Positions 8,054 through 14,861 of a stretch of 64,000 nucleotides of DNA are shown in pieces (position 1 is the stretch's first letter; the number at the start of each line of letters is the position of its first letter). Below the pieces are notes generated by a model, which was not told the origin of the DNA, ran no database searches, and saw only the letters and a program-made list of their open reading frames with translations. A program made the position numbers and the translations under genes. The DNA is from Brevibacillus sedimenti (GTDB lineage Bacteria; Bacillota; Bacilli; Brevibacillales; Brevibacillaceae). The DNA lies in NCBI RefSeq assembly GCF_020923495.1, contig NZ_CP064048.1, forward strand, positions 955,501 through 1,019,500, written 5' to 3'.

Positions 8054-8182
8054 TTAGTCCCAGTCCGGGTCAGCACCCGTTACGACAATAGAACCTTGTC
8101 CATTTTGATGTGGCAGTGCTGCGGGGACAGCGGTTGCGGTGAAGAGGAATGCAAACGCAAGCAGCGACAGCAAAGTTTTCAC
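8054..8182 (-). CDS. Small exported pre-peptide, probable Phr/PapR-like signalling peptide
   Basis: 42 codons, starting at GTG seven bases after a perfect TAAGGAGGTG. That ribosome site overlaps the stop codon of the upstream RRNPP-type regulator, so the two are co-transcribed and co-translated. The peptide has a basic start (MKT), a hydrophobic core LLSLLAFAFLFTATAV, a signal-peptidase-like AVPAA, and a short polar tail ending TGADPDWD. This is the layout of Phr/NprX/PapR pre-peptides: export, trimming, and re-import of a C-terminal 5-8-mer that binds the cognate TPR receptor. An intrinsic terminator follows. The function is inferred from architecture and position, and the active segment is probably the last five to eight residues. 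Confidence 0.8.
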   Translation of the reverse strand: MKTLLSLLAFAFLFTATAVPAALPHQNGQGSIVVTGADPDWD

Positions 8183-8196
8183 AGGAACACACCTCC

Positions 8197-9450
8197 TTAT
8201 GCCATTATTTCATTAATATAGCATATTTTTTCAATTATTTCCATATGCTTGTTTGACAATTTTCTGCTGCTTAGTCGATGGTGCTTTACGAGCAGGCCGA
8301 AACACTCGATCACCTTTTCAGAATCGCCAAGCTGCCGATAGTATTCAATACTTTTCAGAAGACTGTCGTTCGCCTCGTCAATCTGTCCCATTGAGAACTG
8401 GCACATGCTCTTTCGTTGGTAATATATAGCGGCATTTTTGATCCTGTGTGGATGACAGTCAACAGGTAAAAAATGATCTTCAGAATCAATCAACTCGTTG
8501 ATCAAGTCATTTCTTCCGGTTTCCAGATATACTTCCAGAAGATCACTGACAATTGAAATTCGAGCATCCTGCTTAGCTTCATTAAGACATTCTTTATAGA
8601 GACGAATTGCTTCGTCATATTCCCTTTTCTTTGCATACAGCAGTGCCCGGAGGTGGTGTTTGCGGTAGTCCGCATATTCGCTTTTTTCATACTTTTTCAG
8701 GTAAAGCTCGGCCAAAATGAGATCGTCCAGGCGCAGATACGCGTTGACTATGGCAATCAGAGCGGAGGCTTTATGTTTGTTGTCGGTTTGGTCTTCACGA
8801 ATCCCCTTGCTGCACAGATCAATGCATTCCTGATAGTAATCCAGAATGTACGCATGTACGCCCAAACGATAATAGGCTGTGATTCGCTCCATCGGGTGCA
8901 GGTATTCGATGTAATGCAGCATTTCCTTTCCTCTTCGGTAAATCTCCTCGAATTGGGTAAAGTGGTCGCGTTCGATTTCATACCGTTCCAGTAACCCTTT
9001 TGCCAGGTAGTAAGGAATGCCGCGTCTTCTGGTATAGTCTATCAATACGTCATACAGGGCCAGTTTGATTTCCGCCTCTTCTTTTTCTTTTGCGACATGC
9101 AGCAACGTATCCAGGGCAAGAAAGGGGTCCAATTTAGGGGTCTCCAGCAACTTTTGCGCCGCTTTCCGAACCAGCGACCTGTTATTCAGGGAAACAGCCT
9201 CTTCCAGCAGAAACTTCAGCATTTCAGCCTGTTCGGTCATGTCCAGGTACGCGCTGATTAGCGATGCGTAGGGAATCTGCAGCGCCTGCGATATTTTTTT
9301 GCAGGTGGCAAATCCGGGCCGTTTCGTTTCCCCGGATTCGATCCGTGACAGGACGCTTTTGCTGACACCTGTCCGCTCCGCCAACTCACTGAGCGTGATG
9401 TTCTCCTGGAGTCGATACCTCAGAAGCATCTCTCGAACGTCCTCTACCAT
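8197..9450 (-). CDS. RRNPP-type XRE regulator with C-terminal TPR domain
   Basis: 417 residues. An N-terminal Xre helix-turn-helix (about residues 9-65, LSELAERTGVSKSVLSRIESGETKRP) is joined to a long all-helical TPR-like array (about residues 80-410, repeated helix pairs such as ALIAIVNAYLRLDDLILAELYLKKYE). The architecture matches the PlcR/NprR/AloR/PrgX group, in which an imported oligopeptide binds the TPR concave face and switches DNA binding. A 42-codon exported peptide gene follows at once, in the same transcript. The target genes are unknown. The start ATG is at 9450, and a start two codons inside is possible. Confidence 0.88.
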   Translation of the reverse strand: MVEDVREMLLRYRLQENITLSELAERTGVSKSVLSRIESGETKRPGFATCKKISQALQIPYASLISAYLDMTEQAEMLKFLLEEAVSLNNRSLVRKAAQKLLETPKLDPFLALDTLLHVAKEKEEAEIKLALYDVLIDYTRRRGIPYYLAKGLLERYEIERDHFTQFEEIYRRGKEMLHYIEYLHPMERITAYYRLGVHAYILDYYQECIDLCSKGIREDQTDNKHKASALIAIVNAYLRLDDLILAELYLKKYEKSEYADYRKHHLRALLYAKKREYDEAIRLYKECLNEAKQDARISIVSDLLEVYLETGRNDLINELIDSEDHFLPVDCHPHRIKNAAIYYQRKSMCQFSMGQIDEANDSLLKSIEYYRQLGDSEKVIECFGLLVKHHRLSSRKLSNKHMEIIEKICYINEIMA

Positions 9451-9564
9451 AGCAGAAGCCCCCTACGAAAGTTGTTTATCCTTTTTAACTTTTTTATATA
9501 GATTATCACAAGATTCAATTTACTGTAAATATTTTACTATCTTTCCCGGTAATGACCGCTGCGA

Positions 9565-9593
9565 CAAAAAAAGACCCGCTTGGATAAACGGGC
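9565..9593 (-). terminator. Intrinsic terminator of the aminopeptidase gene
   Basis: On the minus strand GCCCG pairs with CGGGT across TTTATCCAAG, then CTTTTTTT. It lies 22 bases beyond the aminopeptidase stop. Confidence 0.75.
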
Positions 9594-9614
9594 CAGACGT
9601 CCAATTTCAGTTGT

Positions 9615-10727
9615 TCAGCCTTTCAACTTGTCCGGATTGAGCGCCTCCAGCTCCGGCAGGACGAACAGGCCGTCTTTGCGGATCAGCACGTCGTCAAACC
9701 AGATTTCGCCGCCGCCGTACTCCGGACGTTGGATATTCACCATGTCCCAGTGCACCTGGCTGCGGTTGCCGTTGTCCGCATTTTCTAGGGCGCGCCCGGG
9801 AGTGAAGTGAAAGCTGCCGGCGATTTTTTCATCAAACAAAATGTCGTTCATCGGGTGCAGGATGTACGGGTTGACGCCGATGGCAAACTCGCCGATGTAG
9901 CGGGCTCCTTCATCGCTGTCGAGAATCTCGTTCAGCTTCTGGGTGTTGTTGGCTGTCGCCTCTACAATCTTGCCGTTTTCAAACGTGAGCCGCACGTTTT
10001 CAAACCGGGTACCCTGATACGTGGTGGCCGTGTTGAACGTAATCGTGCCGTTCACAGAGTCGCGCACCGGCGCCGTATATATCTCTCCATCCGGAATGTT
10101 CGCCTCGCCGGAACAAATCACGCTGGGCATGCCTTTGATGGAAAAGGTCAGGTCGGTACCCGGCCCGACCAGGCGCACGTTGTCCGTCCGCTCCATCAGT
10201 GCTTTCAGCGGCAAAAACGCCTCGTGCATCTTCTGATAGTCCAGTGAGCAGACGTCGAAGTAAAAGTCTGCGAACGCCTCGGTGGACATGTTGGCGCTTT
10301 GGGCCATCGCCGGCGTCGGGTAGTTGAGCAGCGCCCAGCGCATCTGGGTGATGATGTAGTCGGAAAGGGGCTGCATCACCGCCTGATGGGCACGGCTGCG
10401 CTCGATGGGCACGTCGGCTGCCTCGCTGGTGTTGGTGGGCCCGTTGATCACGATAAACGCCTGGATGTCTTGAAACATCGCCTGTTCCCACTTGAGCTGG
10501 TAGGACGCCCGCCTTTCGTCAGCGCCCATCATCAATTCACGCTGTATGGCCGGATTGATGAACCGCACAAACGGATACGCTCCCCTGGCGTACGCCTGCC
10601 TGATCAGTTCCTTGGCAAGCGCCTGTCCTTCTCCGCGTACTTCAATCAACAAACATTCCTGTGCCTGCAAACGAACGGAGTGATTCAGCAGAGTTTCCGC
10701 CAGCTTGCCGATACGTGGATCCAACAT
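9615..10727 (-). CDS. M29-family (AmpS/PepS) metallo-aminopeptidase
   Basis: A 370-residue cytosolic aminopeptidase that removes N-terminal residues from peptides using paired divalent metals. Family features are the DLTFSIKG segment, the metal-ligand Glu in SGEANIPDGEIYTAP, a second region around DEGARYIGEFAIGVNP, then HFTPGRAL and the ligand-bearing SQVHWDMV (His and Asp) near residue 330. The length is slightly below the roughly 400 residues of thermophilic members but all metal motifs are present. GGGGAGGAG precedes the ATG. It is monocistronic with its own terminator. Confidence 0.93.
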   Translation of the reverse strand: MLDPRIGKLAETLLNHSVRLQAQECLLIEVRGEGQALAKELIRQAYARGAYPFVRFINPAIQRELMMGADERRASYQLKWEQAMFQDIQAFIVINGPTNTSEAADVPIERSRAHQAVMQPLSDYIITQMRWALLNYPTPAMAQSANMSTEAFADFYFDVCSLDYQKMHEAFLPLKALMERTDNVRLVGPGTDLTFSIKGMPSVICSGEANIPDGEIYTAPVRDSVNGTITFNTATTYQGTRFENVRLTFENGKIVEATANNTQKLNEILDSDEGARYIGEFAIGVNPYILHPMNDILFDEKIAGSFHFTPGRALENADNGNRSQVHWDMVNIQRPEYGGGEIWFDDVLIRKDGLFVLPELEALNPDKLKG

Positions 10728-11359
10728 CCTAACTCCTCCCCAGGGTGCAATAGATAAAAATTATTTTACCGAATGGACAGATACTTTTCAATTATGAGAC
10801 TGCTCATTACCGGTATTCGGAGCGCCCACCCGCACACAATCGGCGAACAGCGGAACCGCTGGTGGATAAAAAATTTTTCTTGCATGTTTTCACATCTATG
10901 GAGTATTCTAGTCATCAAAGAGTGTTTATCTGTACAAATCTTTTGAATGAACAGTCAAAGGATGGGAGTGTTGGTTCATGGCGATTGCTGCAGTTTTTCT
11001 GGCATAGGACGGGGACCTTGTGCGAGGGGTCTCCGCCCCTTTCACATCCCTGTCTTGCAAGAAAGCTGCAGGACGCCTGAACCACTTCCGTCCTTTTCGA
11101 TAAGGGGCCGGGCCGGACAGCTGTCACCATTGGCTTCCTGGCATGGGCAGGTGAAAACGCGCCGTTTTCGCACTCGTCCGTTTCCCCGTGCCCGTATCCC
11201 GACCTTGTCGAGCAAGCGCATGCGGAAGAGGTAGAGGTCTCGCTTCTCCCGATTGCGCTTTTTTTCGTTCCTCCTTTTGCATTTGCGCGCGGATGGAAAA
11301 CGCCGTGGGAAGGGCGCCTGCAGACAGCAAACCATCGAGAAATCGGAGGGATTCTTGTC
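10728..11359. other. Intergenic region without a supportable gene
   Basis: 632 bp between the divergent aminopeptidase and MFS genes. Several short frames on both strands lack ribosome sites and recognisable products. A rightward frame running into the MFS start (peptide with SLLPIALFFVPPFAF) shows no consistent codon bias. The first part is AT-rich and may hold the two promoters. No riboswitch or repeat was recognised. Confidence 0.5.
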
Positions 11360-12616
11360 ATGCATTGGCGTTCTTGGGACCTAAATTTGAAAATCAGGCT
11401 TTTCGGCGAGCTGATTACGCATACGTTTTTCTGGATGTACTTTCCCTTTATGGCGATTCATTTCAGCGACGCGTTCGGCAAAAAGGAGGCTGGACTGCTG
11501 CTGACCGTACCTCCGCTGCTGGGGATGTTCGCCAACCTGGCCGGAGGATACCTGGCCGACCGGATCGGCCGACGTACGACGATGCTGATGTCCATCGCGT
11601 TGTCTTCGACGATGTTCGGGCTGTTTGCCTTTTCTCCCTCGCCCTGGGTTGATTACATCGCCTTTATCGGCATCGGGATTGCCGGCTCCCTGTACTGGCC
11701 GGCCAGTTCGGCGATGGTGGCCGACCTGACATCGGAAGAGGATCGGCGCCTGATATTTGCCACCTTTTACACCGCGATGAACATTGGCGTCGTTGCCGGG
11801 CCTGTTCTTGGCTCCTTCTTTTTCGTGCACCACCGGTTTGAACTGCTGCTTATCTGCATGATCGTCGAACTGTTGTTCGGCCTTGCTATATACGTCTGGA
11901 TCAAGGAGACACTGCCGTCGCACCAGGCAGGAAGTGCTCGCCAAGCGTTCTCATTGAAGGAGCAGTTCCAAAGCTATGTCGTGATTTTTCGCGACAAGCC
12001 GTTTGCCATCTACATCGGAGCGGGTGTCCTGATCGCGATCGCCTTCATGCAGCTCGATTTGTTCATGGCGCTGTACGTCAAGGAACACGTGCCCATCCAG
12101 CCGCTCGTCTGGTGGGGTGACTGGTCGTTTTCGATTGGGGGCACCTCCGCGTTCGGCTGGCTGATCGGCTTGAACGGCTTGTTGGTCGTGCTGTTCACGC
12201 TGCCGGTCACGCGCCGGTTTGAAAACTGGAGTGACCGCAACAGTCTCGTGCTGTCGTCCGTTCTGTGCGGTCTCGGCCTGTTCCTGATGGGCTTTACGGT
12301 CAACATCTGGTTGTTGTTCGGCTGCATCGTCATCATGACGCTGGGCGAACTGATTCGCACCCCCGTGGCCCAAAGCTTCATCAGCAAATACGCGCCGGAG
12401 GACGCACGCGGCCAGTACATGGGGGCGTCCTCGCTGCAGTTTTCGATCGGCCGGTTCCTCGCGCCGCTGACCATCGGCTTGTCAGAGCGACTCTCCCCCG
12501 TCGGCGTTTTCGCGGTCATTCTCGGGCTCACGCTGGTGAGTGCGCTGCTCTACGTGTACATGTTCCGGCTGATTCCACAAGCCAAGAAAACTGACGCGCA
12601 TGTCCGACAGCCATAG
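11360..12616 (+). CDS. MFS multidrug-type transporter
   Basis: 418 residues with about 12 hydrophobic segments, a proton-driven drug or metabolite exporter of the YttB/MdtH-like group. The MFS motif A is present between helices 2 and 3 (GGYLADRIGRRTTM), and a related cytoplasmic-loop motif follows helix 8 (PVTRRFENWSDRN). GGAGGG precedes the ATG. A second member of the same group, with similar start (KVRLLTRFLSIL) and motif (GGFLADRIGRRKVM), lies at 21742-23025. Substrate unknown. Confidence 0.88.
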   Translation: MHWRSWDLNLKIRLFGELITHTFFWMYFPFMAIHFSDAFGKKEAGLLLTVPPLLGMFANLAGGYLADRIGRRTTMLMSIALSSTMFGLFAFSPSPWVDYIAFIGIGIAGSLYWPASSAMVADLTSEEDRRLIFATFYTAMNIGVVAGPVLGSFFFVHHRFELLLICMIVELLFGLAIYVWIKETLPSHQAGSARQAFSLKEQFQSYVVIFRDKPFAIYIGAGVLIAIAFMQLDLFMALYVKEHVPIQPLVWWGDWSFSIGGTSAFGWLIGLNGLLVVLFTLPVTRRFENWSDRNSLVLSSVLCGLGLFLMGFTVNIWLLFGCIVIMTLGELIRTPVAQSFISKYAPEDARGQYMGASSLQFSIGRFLAPLTIGLSERLSPVGVFAVILGLTLVSALLYVYMFRLIPQAKKTDAHVRQP

Positions 12617-12832
12617 GCAGACGCTTCGTCAGCCGCCGGCCCGGACAAGTCACGTTTCCTGCACACAACACACCCCTTCACGTCATCATCGGTTTCCCGA
12701 GGGGCTTCCCATGACTAAGGGGTGTACGTTTTTACAAGCTTCCACTTGGAGCAAGCTCTCGAAGGCATACAAGGGGTTAATGATATTGCCTAAGGACACT
12801 GGTACTCCAGCCAGCGTATGTCAACAAAGAAG
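12617..12832. other. Intergenic region with a long-spaced inverted repeat
   Basis: ACACCCCTT (about 12667-12675) and AAGGGGTGT (about 12717-12725) form inverted arms with a loop of about 40 bases and are followed by ACGTTTTTAC. This could terminate the MFS transcript. Nothing else was recognised. Confidence 0.35.
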
Positions 12833-12857
12833 AGTCTCCCGTCTTATTAGGGAGACT
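12833..12857 (-). terminator. Intrinsic terminator of the C39-like peptidase gene
   Basis: AGTCTCCC pairs with GGGAGACT across a 9-base loop. On the minus strand it is followed by CTTCTTTGTT. Confidence 0.65.
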
Positions 12858-12870
12858 TATACATTTAGAC

Positions 12871-13407
12871 TTAGTCCGTGTAGTAAGTGTAATAATCGAC
12901 TGCCCCTCGTTGGTTAATAACGTCCTGCAACGTTTGGTTAGAACTGCTACCTGGATCGTTAACCAAAATCATCTCTGGAGTGATTTGGCTGTAGTATGGA
13001 GAGCCGTCTACGTCAACTGAGAGCGTCCCTTTAAATCCTTTTGCAACAACAAGATGATTAGGTACGTGGATCATTACTGGGATTCTTTCATTTACAATTA
13101 AGTCAAAAATGTCTGCCTTCAATTTGTCAAATGTACCAGACATTTTTCCATGATAGGTATGGGAATACCGAGAGGCAGCAGCATTCCAGTCAATCGGACA
13201 ATCTTTACCGGTGTTTTTCAAATTGTCCAGCAGAGTACCAGGATCAACATTGTCGCCAAAGCTGTTGAAAATCATAGCGATTGACGTGATGTAGCAACCT
13301 TCGGAACGCATTGTTCCACCGCATGATGTAGTTTTACTTGCCCACTTACTGTCGAACTGCTTGAAACTCGTGGTGCCCAAATCACGGGAAAAAGTTTTAG
13401 TAGCCAT
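12871..13407 (-). CDS. C39-like papain-fold cysteine peptidase domain protein
   Basis: 178 residues, no signal peptide and no membrane helix. Features of the Peptidase_C39_2-like fold are a Gln-containing QFDSKWAS near the start, a Cys in SEGCYITSIAMIF (nucleophile candidate, about residue 38), a His in VPNHLVVAKGF (about residue 118) and an Asp in ILVNDPGSS. The ATG used follows GGAGG; an upstream TTG is unlikely. The gene is AT-richer than the neighbours and sits beside an LRR lipoprotein in the same orientation, in an islet flanked by IS21 debris. How it would reach a substrate without a signal peptide is unclear. It may act on cytoplasmic peptides or be exported by another route. Confidence 0.75.
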   Translation of the reverse strand: MATKTFSRDLGTTSFKQFDSKWASKTTSCGGTMRSEGCYITSIAMIFNSFGDNVDPGTLLDNLKNTGKDCPIDWNAAASRYSHTYHGKMSGTFDKLKADIFDLIVNERIPVMIHVPNHLVVAKGFKGTLSVDVDGSPYYSQITPEMILVNDPGSSSNQTLQDVINQRGAVDYYTYYTD

Positions 13408-13542
13408 AAGATTCAATCCTCCTCAATAGGTTTTGTAAATGCCGCGGCTCCTTACCGCTCACCTATTAAGGAAAAATAATGGTAAAAAAACAACCGTTCG
13501 GAAAAAAATTAAAAAACTTGATGTTTCTTAAAGAATCTAACA

Positions 13543-14403
13543 CTATTCTTTCTCTAATATCGACTCTTGAGAACGTTGCACTTTTTTCGGTAAAAGATTT
13601 ATGTCATCGATATTTTCAAGATCCGCTAATAAAAATTCGAGTTTAGCTAAATTCAACAATGGTTTTATAGAAGTCACTTTTGACCCACGTATATCAAGAT
13701 ATTTTAGGTTTTGTGATTGACTTAGCGATTCAAGATTATCAACCGATGTATTTCGCATTTGAAAGCGTTCTAAGTTAGAAAAGCTCTTTATTGAATCAAT
13801 GCTGGTAATCGGATTATCTGAAACATCCAAGAAGGTTAATGTGCTTAGTGACTGAATGGGAGCAATGTCTGTAATCTTGTTATTCCTCAAGTTGAGGTAT
13901 TGGAGTGAAGTCACATCTTGGAGAAAGTGCAAATCAGAAATGTCTCCATCTTCTAAAGAGAGACTTCGTAAGTTGTTAAATTGATCAAATGACGGCAATT
14001 GGTTCATTTGAACACCGGATAAGTTGAGCGTTTCAAGTTGCGGCAATTCTGCTAAAAAATTATAGTCTTTAATTTTGATGTGATCGATGTACAGATCTTT
14101 TAGATTTTTCATACCGGCGATGACTGAAAGATCATAAACATTGTTTTTTTGATCTTCTCCCAATTCTCCAACATTCAAATGCAACTCTTTTACTTTTGTA
14201 AAGTCCTCTTTTTCAATGGCATTCACTGGTTTACGTAACATTTGAGCAACGGCTTCTAAAACAAATGATGGAACGTTTTCTTCTATAGTTGTTTGACTGA
14301 CAGAAGTTTGGCGAGAGGCAGAAGGATTTGAATCAGTTGGCGCACATCCTGTCAAATAGGTTGAAATGCCAATGATTAACAGAAGGGTTCCGAATTTCTT
14401 CAA
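13543..14403 (-). CDS. Leucine-rich-repeat lipoprotein (internalin-like)
   Basis: 286 residues starting at TTG eight bases after AAAGGAG; an in-frame GTG lies inside that ribosome site. The lipoprotein signal is KKFGTLLLIIGISTYLTGC, with Cys as the first mature residue. A short disordered Ser/Thr-rich linker and a helical cap precede about eight leucine-rich repeats of 21-23 residues (for example LQYLNLRNNKITDIAPIQSLS and LTFLDVSDNPITSIDSIKSFS). Such surface LRR proteins bind other proteins, and the partner is unknown. Strongly AT-rich compared with flanking genes, suggesting acquisition. Confidence 0.9.
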   Translation of the reverse strand: MKKFGTLLLIIGISTYLTGCAPTDSNPSASRQTSVSQTTIEENVPSFVLEAVAQMLRKPVNAIEKEDFTKVKELHLNVGELGEDQKNNVYDLSVIAGMKNLKDLYIDHIKIKDYNFLAELPQLETLNLSGVQMNQLPSFDQFNNLRSLSLEDGDISDLHFLQDVTSLQYLNLRNNKITDIAPIQSLSTLTFLDVSDNPITSIDSIKSFSNLERFQMRNTSVDNLESLSQSQNLKYLDIRGSKVTSIKPLLNLAKLEFLLADLENIDDINLLPKKVQRSQESILEKE

Positions 14404-14502
14404 TGTTATCACTCCTTTCTGTTCCCTGAGTCTAACATAATTTCCCTGAATGGTAAATTAACCCATTTCTCTATAGCTTGCGCATTTAATGTATTAAGAG
14501 AG

Positions 14503-14557
14503 AATTCACGGAAACGCTTGTTGCTGGCCAACGAATACTCCCTCTCCGGCGTTGTCA
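14503..14557 (-). mobile_element. Relic of an IS21-family element (istB fragment fused to a terminal repeat)
   Basis: Bases 14505-14547 closely match the part of istB at about 3792-3835 (shared CTTGTTGCTGG and GAATACTCCCTCTC), with a few changes and an indel. CGGCGTTGTCA follows directly, one base different from the CGGCGTTGACA end of the intact element. It is a degraded, internally deleted copy, too short for any protein. Confidence 0.65.
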
Positions 14558-14773
14558 GGCTCGATGGTGTCTCCACCATTCAAACACATAGAAGAAAACC
14601 AGCACGATCAGACTTGTCCACCAATGATCAGGGCTAATCTGATAGAGTATAACGCACATCGCCCCTCCATTGATCGGCCGAAAAATCCACTTCTTTTTAA
14701 AAATGTCATACAGGGAAGTGACAAGGATCAGCAAAAGCAGGAAAGGTACAAAATTTTCTTTAATCGTGACCAC
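14555..14773 (-). CDS. Small two-helix membrane protein
   Basis: Up to 72 codons with two membrane segments (FLLLLILVTSLYDIF and TSLIVLVFFYVFEWW) and a basic tail WRHHRA. The stop falls at the edge of the IS21 relic, so the C-terminus may have been altered. TAGGAGG directly abuts the GTG start with no spacing. A few codons in, no ATG is available, so the true start is uncertain (an ATT at codon 4 is ideally spaced). Function unknown. Confidence 0.45.
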   Translation of the reverse strand: MVTIKENFVPFLLLLILVTSLYDIFKKKWIFRPINGGAMCVILYQISPDHWWTSLIVLVFFYVFEWWRHHRA

Positions 14774-14797
14774 CTCCTACATGCACGTCCACTACGA

Positions 14798-14832
14798 CAA
14801 ACCTCCGCGGCTGTCATCACCACGGAGGTTTG
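14798..14832 (-). terminator. Stem-loop after the SLH-DUF4855 gene
   Basis: CAAACCTCCG and CGGAGGTTTG form a 10-bp stem with a 15-base loop about 30 bases past the stop. The U-run is on the other strand (TTGTTT), so it would terminate rightward transcripts better than leftward ones. Confidence 0.5.
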
Positions 14833-14861
14833 TTGTTTCCCGTTTCCAGCGCGGCAATGCC

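Noticed and set aside
8757..8994. Antisense frames within the XRE-TPR regulator gene
   Set aside because: No start signals and overlapping a recognised TPR domain.
10978..11359. Coding frames in the gap before the first MFS gene
   Set aside because: The start ATG at 10978 gives a nine-codon peptide, and the longer frames lack ribosome sites and codon bias.
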